A program made the translations under genes and the position numbers. Below, one piece after another: positions 5,344-5,418 of a stretch of DNA of 5,418 nucleotides. The stretch spans positions 34,488 through 39,905 of the forward strand of contig NVXB01000027.1 of assembly GCA_002746425.1 (NCBI GenBank), given 5' to 3'. The notes beneath the pieces are model-generated. The model saw nothing but the letters and a program-made list of their open reading frames with translations. It was not told where the DNA came from and did not search any database. Source of the stretch: Hyphomicrobiales bacterium. Its GTDB lineage: Bacteria > Pseudomonadota > Alphaproteobacteria > Rhizobiales > GCA-2746425. The first letter of the stretch is position 1, and each line of letters opens with the position of its first letter.

Positions 5344-5418
5344 CTAAGCCTTTTTCTCACGATCAATCACTGCATTGACCATAGGCTTAACTTTCTCAGC
5401 CAGCAATATCATGGAGTT
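5344..5418 (-). CDS. C-terminal end of an upstream gene in the pcaD operon
   Basis: Only the last 24 codons and a TAG stop (5346-5344) lie in the window; the gene enters from the right edge. The end contains SMILLAEKVKPMV and finishes with REKKA, an amphipathic helix followed by a charged tail. This resembles the C-terminus of luciferase-like flavin-dependent monooxygenases, which often end in a similar AE-K-V-x-P helix, but 24 residues are too few for a firm call. It is in frame without a stop, reads as normal protein, and sits 5 bases before pcaD, as expected of an operon partner. Confidence 0.55.
   Translation of the reverse strand, partial: NSMILLAEKVKPMVNAVIDREKKA

Overview
The window looks like ordinary chromosomal DNA from an alphaproteobacterium of roughly 50% GC, possibly marine. 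The assignment rests on gene content (a LysM-FecR envelope protein, a PcaD-type lactonase, a purine-type NCS2 permease) and on compact intergenic regions. It is inference; there is no rRNA or other marker gene to fix the taxon. No tRNA, insertion sequence, CRISPR array or phage gene is visible.

Left part (1-2722) is a possible nucleotide-signalling and envelope locus. On the minus strand lie a secreted LysM plus FecR-domain protein, cut by the window edge (1-869), and, upstream of it, a metallo-beta-lactamase-fold hydrolase with a complete set of metal ligands (1046-1888). Divergent from the hydrolase, on the plus strand, is a three-helix membrane protein with a C-terminal cyclic-nucleotide-binding-like domain (2039-2722). 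Its layout is that of the animal Popeye-domain (POPDC) proteins. The 150-bp divergent promoter region between the hydrolase and the Popeye-like gene holds a 25-bp imperfect palindrome overlapping promoter-like elements of both genes, so the two may be co-regulated. A hydrolase and a membrane nucleotide sensor sharing a control region is the most interesting signal here. No cyclase is visible inside the window.

Middle part (2723-4437): a 305-base leader with two strong inverted repeats precedes an NCS2-family nucleobase permease, probably for xanthine or uric acid. The first inverted repeat encloses a C-rich loop and is a candidate structured RNA. The permease ends at a strong hairpin terminator (4467-4506) that can serve both strands.

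Right part (4547-5418): on the minus strand, converging on the permease, is a 3-oxoadipate enol-lactonase (pcaD-like, beta-ketoadipate pathway). It follows, after 5 bases, the last 24 codons of another gene, so the two probably form an operon entering from the right.
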